From Paulinella micropora (Eukaryota; Cercozoa; Imbricatea; Euglyphida; Paulinellidae): a DNA stretch of 64,000 bases. The notes below the pieces were generated by a model. That model was not told the origin of the DNA. It made no database searches and was given only the letters and a program-made list of their open reading frames with translations. Of this stretch, positions 58,281-64,000 are shown in pieces. The number at the start of each line of letters is the position of its first letter. Position 1 is the stretch's first letter. The stretch spans positions 54,207-118,206 of the forward strand of contig WBZZ01005889.1 in assembly GCA_019918135.1 (NCBI GenBank), given 5' to 3'. The position numbers and the translations under genes are program-made.

Positions 58281-61200
58281 TAGTAGTAGTAGTAGTAGTA
58301 GTAGTATAGTAGTAAGTAGTAAGTAGTAAGTAGTAAGTAGTTAAGTAGTTAAGTAGTTAAGTAGTTAGTTAAGTAGTTTAGTTGAGGAGTTAAGTAGTTA
58401 AGTAGTTTAGTTAAGTAGTTAAGTAGTTAAGTAGTTAAGTAGTTAAGTAGTTAAGTAGTTAAGTAGTTAAGTAGTTAGTTAAGTAGTTAAGTAGTCAAGC
58501 AGTCAAGTAGTCAGTCAAGTAGTCAAGTAGTCAAGTAGTCAAGTAGTCAAGTAGTCAAGTGGTCAAGTGGTCAAGTGGTCAAGTGGTCAAGTGGTCAAGT
58601 GGTCAAGTGGTCAAAGTGGTCAAGTGTCAAGTAGTCAAGTAGTCAAGTAGTCAAGTAGTCAAGTAGTCAAGTAGTCAAGTAGTTAAGTAGTTAAGTAGTT
58701 AAGTAGTTAAGTAGTTAAGTAGTTAAGTAGTTAAGTAGTTAAGTAGTTAAGTAGTTAGGTAGTTAGTAGTTAGGTAGTTAGGTAGTTAGTGTTAGTTAGG
58801 TAGTTAGGTAGTTAGGTAGTTAGGTAGTTAGGTAGTTAGGTAGTTAGGTAGTTAGGTAGTAGGTAGTTAGGTAGTTAGGTAGTTAGGTAGTTAGGTAGTT
58901 AGGTAGTTAAGTAGTTAAGTAGTTAAGTAGTTAAGTAGTTAAGTAGTTAAGTAGTTAAGTAGTTAAGTAGTTAAGTAGTTAAGTAGTTAAGTAGTTAAGT
59001 GGTTAAGTGGTTAAGTGGTTAAGTGGTTAAGTGGTTAAGTGGTTAAGTGGTTAAGTGTTAAGTAGTTAAGTAGTTAAGTAGTTAAGTAGTTAAGTAGTTA
59101 AGTAGTTAAGTAGTTAAGTAGTTAAGTAGTTAAGTAGTTAAGTAGTTAAGTAGTTAAGTAGTTAAGTAGTTAAGTAGTTAAGTAGTTAAGTAGTTAAGTA
59201 GTTAAGTAGTTAAGTAGTTAAGTAAAGTAGTTAAGTAGTAAGTAAAGTAGTTAAGTAGTTAAGTAGTTAAGTAGTTAAGTAAAGTAAAGTAGTTAAGTAG
59301 TAAGTAAGTAGTTAAGTAGTTAAGTAGTTAAGTAAGTAGTTTAAGTAGTTAAGTAGTTTAAGTAGTTAAGTAAAGTAAAGTAGTTAAGTAAAGTAGTTAA
59401 GTAAAGTAGGTAAGTAGGTAAGTAGGTAAGTAGGTAAGTAGGTAAGTAAGTAGGTAAGTAAGTAGGTAAGTAGGTAAGTAAGTAGGTAAGTAAGTAGGTA
59501 AGTAAGTAGGTAAGTAGGTAAGTAGGTAAGTAGGTAAGTAGGTAAGTAGTTAAGTAGTTTAAGTAGTTAAGTAAAGTAGTTAAGTAGTTAAGTAAAGTAG
59601 TTAAGTAAAGTAGTTAAGTAGTTAAGTAAAGTAGTTAAGTAAAGTAGTTAAGTAGTTAAGTAGTTAAGTAGTTAAGTAAAGTAGTTAAAGTAGTTAAGTA
59701 GTGAGGTAAGTGAGTAGTTAAGTAGTTAAGTAGTTAAGTAGTTAAGTAGTTAAGTAGTTAAGTAAAGTTAAGTAGTTAAGTAAAGTAGTTAAGTAAAGTA
59801 GGTAAGTAGGTAAGTAGGTAAGTAGGTAAGTAGGTAAGTAAGTAGGTAAGTAAGTAGGTAAGTAAGTAGGTAAGTAAGTAGGTAAGTAAGTAGGTAAGTA
59901 AGTAGGTAAGTAAGTAGGTAAGTAGGTAAGTAGGTAAGTAGGTAAGTAGGTAAGTAGGTAAGTAGTTAAGTAGTTAAGTAGTTAAGTAAAGTAGTTAAGT
60001 AGTTAAGTAAAGTAGTTAAGTAAAGTAGTTAAGTAGTTAAGTAAAGTAGTTAAGTAAAGTAGTTAAGTAGTTAAGTAGTTAAGTAGTTAAGTAAGTAGTT
60101 AAAGTAGTTAAGTAGTGAGGTAAGTGAGGTAAGGGAGGTAAGGGAGGTAAGGGAGGTTAAGGGAGGTTAAGGGAGGTTAAGGGAGGTTAAGGGAGGTTAA
60201 GGGAGGTTAAGGGAGGTTAAGGGAGGTTAAGGGAGGTTAAGGGAGGTTAAGGGAGGTTAAGGGAAGTTAAGGAAGTTAAGTAAGTTAAGTAAGTTTAAGT
60301 AAGTTAAGTAAGTTAAGTAAGTTAAGTAAGTTAAGTAAGTTAAGTAAGTTAAGTAAGTTAAGTTAAGTAAGAAAAGTAAGAAAAGTAAGAAAAGTTAAGA
60401 AAAGTAAGAAAAGTAAAGTAAGAAAAGTAAGAAAAGTAAGAAAAGTAAGAAAAGTAAGAAAAGTAAAAAGTAAGAAAAGTAAGAAAAGTAAGAAAAGTAA
60501 GAAAAGTAAGAAAAGTAAGAAAAAGTAAGAAAAGTAAGAAAAGTAAGAAAAGTAAGAAAAGTAAGAAAAGTAAGAAAAGTAAGAAAAGTAAGAAAAAGTA
60601 AGAAAAGTAAGAAAAGTAAGAAAAGTAAGAAAAGTAAGAAAAGTAAGAAAAAGAAAAGTAAGAAGAAGTAAGAAAAGTAAGAAAAGTAAAAAGTAAGAAG
60701 AAGAAAGTAAGAAAGTAAAAGTAAGAAAAGTAAGAAAAAGTAAGAAAGTAAGAAAGTAAGAAAGTAAGAAAGTAAGAAAAGTAAAAAGTAAGAAAAGTAA
60801 GAAAAGTAAGAAAAAAGTAGAAAAGTAAGAAAAAGTAAGAAAAAGTAAGGAAAAGTAAGAAAAGTAAGAAAAGTAAGAAAAGTAAGAAAAAGTAAGAAAA
60901 GTAAGAAAAGTAAGAAAAGTAAAGAAAAGTAAGAAAAGTAAGAAAAGTAAGAAAAGTAAGAAAAGTAAGAAAAGTAAGAAAAGTAAGAAAAGTAAGAAAA
61001 AGTAAGAAAAGTAAGAAAAGTAAGAAAAGTAAAGAAAAGTAAGAAAAGTAAGAAAAGTAAGAAAAGTAAGAAAAGTAAGAAAAGTAAGAAAAGTAAGAAA
61101 AGTAAGAAAAGTAAGAAAAGTAAGAAAAGTAAGAAAAGTAAGAAAAGTAAGAAAAGTAAGAAAAGTAAGAAAAGTAAGAAAAGTAAGAAAAGTAAAAAAG

Positions 61201-64000
61201 TAAGAAAAGTAGAAAAGTAAGAAAAGTAAGAAAAGTAAGAAAAGTAAGAAAAAGTAGAAAAGTAAGAAAAGTAAGAAAAGTAAGAAAAGTAAGAAAAGTA
61301 AAAGTAAGAAAGTAAGAAGTAGAAAAGTAAGTTAAGTAAGTTAAGTAAGTTAAGTTAAGTAAGTAAGTATTAAGTAAGTTAAGTAAGTTAAGTAAGTTAA
61401 GTAAGTTAAGTAAGTTAAGTAAGTTAAGTAAGTTAAGTTAAAGTTAAGTAAGTTAAGTAAGTTAAGTAAGTTAAGTAAGTTAAGTAAGTTAAGTAAGTTA
61501 AGTAAGTTAAGTAAGTTAAGTAAGTTAAGTAAGTTAAGTAAGTTAAAGTAAGTTAAGTAAGTAAAAGTAAGTAAAGTAAGTAAAGTAAGTAAAGTAAGTA
61601 AAGTAAGTAAAGTAAGTAAAGTAAGTAAAGTAAGTAAAGTAAGTAAAGTAAGTAAAGTAAGTAAAGTAAGTAAAGTAAGTAAAGTAAGTAAAGTAAGTAA
61701 AGTAAAGTAAGTAAAGTAAGTAAAGTAAGTAAAGTAAGTAAAGTAAGTAAAGTAAGTAAAGTAAGTAAAGTAAGTAAAGTAAGTAAAGTAAGTAAGTAAG
61801 TAAAGTAAGTAAAGTAAGTAAAGTAAGTAAAGTAAGTAAAGTAAGTAAAGTAAGTAAAGTAAGTAAAGTAAATAAAGTAAGTAAAGTAAGTAAAGTAAGT
61901 AAAGTAAGTAAAGTAAGTAAAGTAAGTAAAGTAAGTAAAGTAAGTAAAGTAAGTAAAGTAAGTAAAGTAAGTAAAGTAAGTAAAGTAAGTAAAAGTAAGT
62001 AAAGTAAGTAAAGTAAGTAAAGTAAGTAAAGTAAGTAAAGTAAGTAAAGTAAGTAAAGTAAGTAAAGTAAGTAAAGTAAGTAAAGTAAGTAAAGTAAGTA
62101 AAGTAAGTAAAGTAAGTAAAGTAAGTAAAGTAAGTAAAGTAAAGTAAAGTAAGTAAAGTAAGTAAAGTAAGTAAAGTAAGTAAAGTAAGTAAAGTAAGTA
62201 AGTAAGTAAAGTAAGTAAAGTAAGTAAAGTAAGTAAAGTAAGTAAAGTAAGTAAGTAAGTAAAGTAAGTAAAGTAAGTAAAGTAAGTTAAGTAAGTTAAG
62301 TAAGTTAAGTAAGTTAAGTAAGTTAAGTAAGTTAAGTAAGTTAAGTAAGTTAAGTAAGTTAAGTAAGTTAAGTAAGTTAAGTAAGTTAAGTAAGTTAAGT
62401 AAGTTAAGTAAGTTAAGTAAGTTAAGTAAGTTAAGTAAGTTAAGTAAGTTAAGTAAGTTAAGTAGTTAAGTAAGTTAAGTAAGTTAAGTAAGTTAAGTAA
62501 GTTAAGTAAGTTAAGTAAGTTAAGTAAGCTAAGTAAGCTAAGTAAGTTAAGTAAGTTAAGTAAGTTAAGTAAGTTAAGTAAGTTAAGTAAGTAAGTAAGT
62601 AAAGTAAGTAAAGTAAGTAAAGTAAGTAAAGTAAGTAAAGTAAGTAAAGTAAGTAAAGTAAGTAAAGTAAGTAAAGTAAGTAAAGTAAGTAAAGTAAGTA
62701 AAGTAAAGTAAAGAAGTAAGTAAGTAAAGTTAAAGTAAAAGTAAAGTAAGTAAAGTAAAGTAAAGTAAAGTAAAGTAAAGTAAAGTAAAGTAAAGTAAAG
62801 TAAGTTAAAGTTAAGTAAAGTTAAGTAAAGTTAAGAAAAGTTAAGTAAAGTTAAGTAAAGTTAAGTAAAGTTAAGTAAAGTTAAGTAAAGTTAAGTAAAG
62901 TTAAGTAAAGTTAAGTAAAGTTAAGTAAAGTTAAGTAAAGTTAAGTAAAGTTAAGTAAAGTTAAGTAAAGTAAAGTAAAGTAAAGTAAAGTAAAGTAAAG
63001 TAAAGTTAAGTAAAGTTAAGTAAAGTGAAGTAAAGTGAAGTAAAGTGAAGTAAAGTGAAGTAAAGTGAAGTAAAGTTAAGTAAAGTTAAGTAAAGTTAAG
63101 TAAAGTTAAGTAAAGTTAAGTAAAGTTAAGTAAAGTTAAGTAAAGTTAAGTAAAGTTAAGTAAAGTTAAGTAAAGTTAAGTAAAGTAAGTAAAGTTAAGT
63201 AAAGTTAAGTAAAGTTAAGTAAAGTTAAGTAAAGTTAAGTAAAGTTAAGTAAAGTTAAGTAAAGTTAAGTAAAGTTAAGTAAAGTTAAGTAAAGTTAAGT
63301 AAAGTTAAGTAAAGTAAAGTAAAGTAAAGTAAAGTAAAGTAAGTAAAGTAAGTAAAGTAAAGTAAAGTAAAGTAAAGTAAAGTAAAGTAAAGTAAAGTAA
63401 AGTAAAGTAAATAAAGTAAAGTTAAGTAAAGTAAAGTAAAGTTAAGTAAAGTTAAGTAAAGTAAGTAAGTTAGTAAGTTAAGTAAAGTTAAGTAAAGTTA
63501 AGTAAAGTTAAGTAAAGTTAAGTAAAGTTAAGTTAAGTAAAGTTAAGTAAAGTAAAGTAAAGTAAGTAAAGTTAAAGTAAAGTAAAGTAAAGTTAAGTTA
63601 AGTTAAGTTAAGTTAAGTTTAGTAGTTAGTAGTTAGTTATTAGTTAGTTAGTTAGTAAGTTAGTAAGTTAGTAAGTTAGTAAGTTAGTAAGTTAGTAAGT
63701 AGTAAGTAGTTAGTAGTTAGTAGTTAGTAGTTATAGTTTAGTTAGAAGTAGGAAGTAGGAAGTAGGAAGAAGTAGGAAGTAGGAAGTAGGAAGAAGTAGG
63801 AAGTAGGAAGTAGAAGAAGTAGGAAGTAGGAAGTAGGAAGAAGTAGGAAGTAGGAAGTAGGAAGAAGTAGGAAGTAGGAAGTAGGAAGAAGTAGGAAGTA
63901 GGAAGTAGGAAGAAGTAGGAGTAGGAAGTAGGAAGAAGTAGAAGTAGGAAGAAGTAGGAAGTAGGAAGTAGGAAGAAGTGAGTAGAAGTAGGAAGAAGTA
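58152..64000. repeat. Very long, gradually changing short-tandem array
   Basis: About 5.85 kb of 3-10 bp units running past the window edge. The order is: AGT, AAGTAGTT, AAGTAGTC/AAGTGGTC (58.49-58.68 kb), AGGTAGTT, AAGTAGTT/AAGTGGTT, AAGTAGGT, GGGAGGTTAA (60.13-60.27 kb), AAGTAAGTT, AAAAGTAAG (60.37-61.32 kb), AAGTAAGTT, AAGTAAAGT (61.56-62.28 kb), further TTAAGTAA blocks, AAGTTAGT, then AGGAAGT/AGGAAGAAGT to the end. The given strand has almost no C outside a few small blocks. All units share an AGTA/AAGT core. Frames in it are not genes. Confidence 0.95.

Noticed and set aside
58141-58326. Val/Ser-rich open frame at the start of the terminal array
   Set aside because: It is translated (GTA)n repeat.

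Overview
The window is a mosaic of three kinds of DNA. Positions 1-45,379 are gene-dense and GC-rich. They hold about 30 protein genes on both strands, with short spacers full of homopolymer tracts of A, T, G and C, CT/GA microsatellites and G/C hairpins. I see no obvious introns and no rRNA, tRNA or CRISPR. The gene content (F-box and LRR-F-box families, a MYND finger, a nicotinamidase, a C2H2 array joined to a nuclease-like domain, a surface-repeat protein, tandem secreted or membrane paralogs) fits a large eukaryotic dsDNA virus of a protist, or an endogenised copy in a protist genome. No capsid, polymerase or packaging ATPase lies in this part, so the virus reading is an inference.

Region by region: 0.4-12.6 kb holds orphan genes plus a large zinc-finger gene, and ends in a gene split by a ~750 bp non-autonomous repeat element. 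13.0-16.25 kb is a four-copy tandem family of predicted membrane glycoproteins, two copies broken. 16.6-22.5 kb holds orphan genes and a nicotinamidase with a long unknown C-terminal region. 22.5-37.2 kb is an F-box island: two LRR-F-box genes, three copies of a ~250-residue F-box family and two further F-box-like genes, six of the seven carrying an apparent frameshift, deletion or nonsense codon. 37.5-45.4 kb holds orphan genes, a broken surface-repeat (DUF285/BspA-like) gene, and two more repeat elements lie at 35.1-36.0 and 42.2-43.0 kb.

Positions 45,380-54,870 look different: one ~1,740-codon gene (GRF-type zinc fingers, an OTU-like domain lacking its catalytic residues, an acidic/basic low-complexity tail) followed by long repeat-rich non-coding DNA. 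Positions 54,870-58,000 are AT-rich, with a degraded protein-primed family B DNA polymerase cut off just after motif A, a HIRAN-domain protein, a Lys-rich ORF and a small zinc-binding protein, as in virophages, polinton-like viruses or linear plasmids. Positions 58,150-64,000 are a continuous tandem array of short units that changes step by step and has almost no C on the given strand.

Many genes need one or two single-base corrections, often at homopolymers, so part of the damage may be assembly error. The 20-bp deletion, the in-frame stops and the repeat insertions cannot be explained that way and indicate real decay of multigene families.
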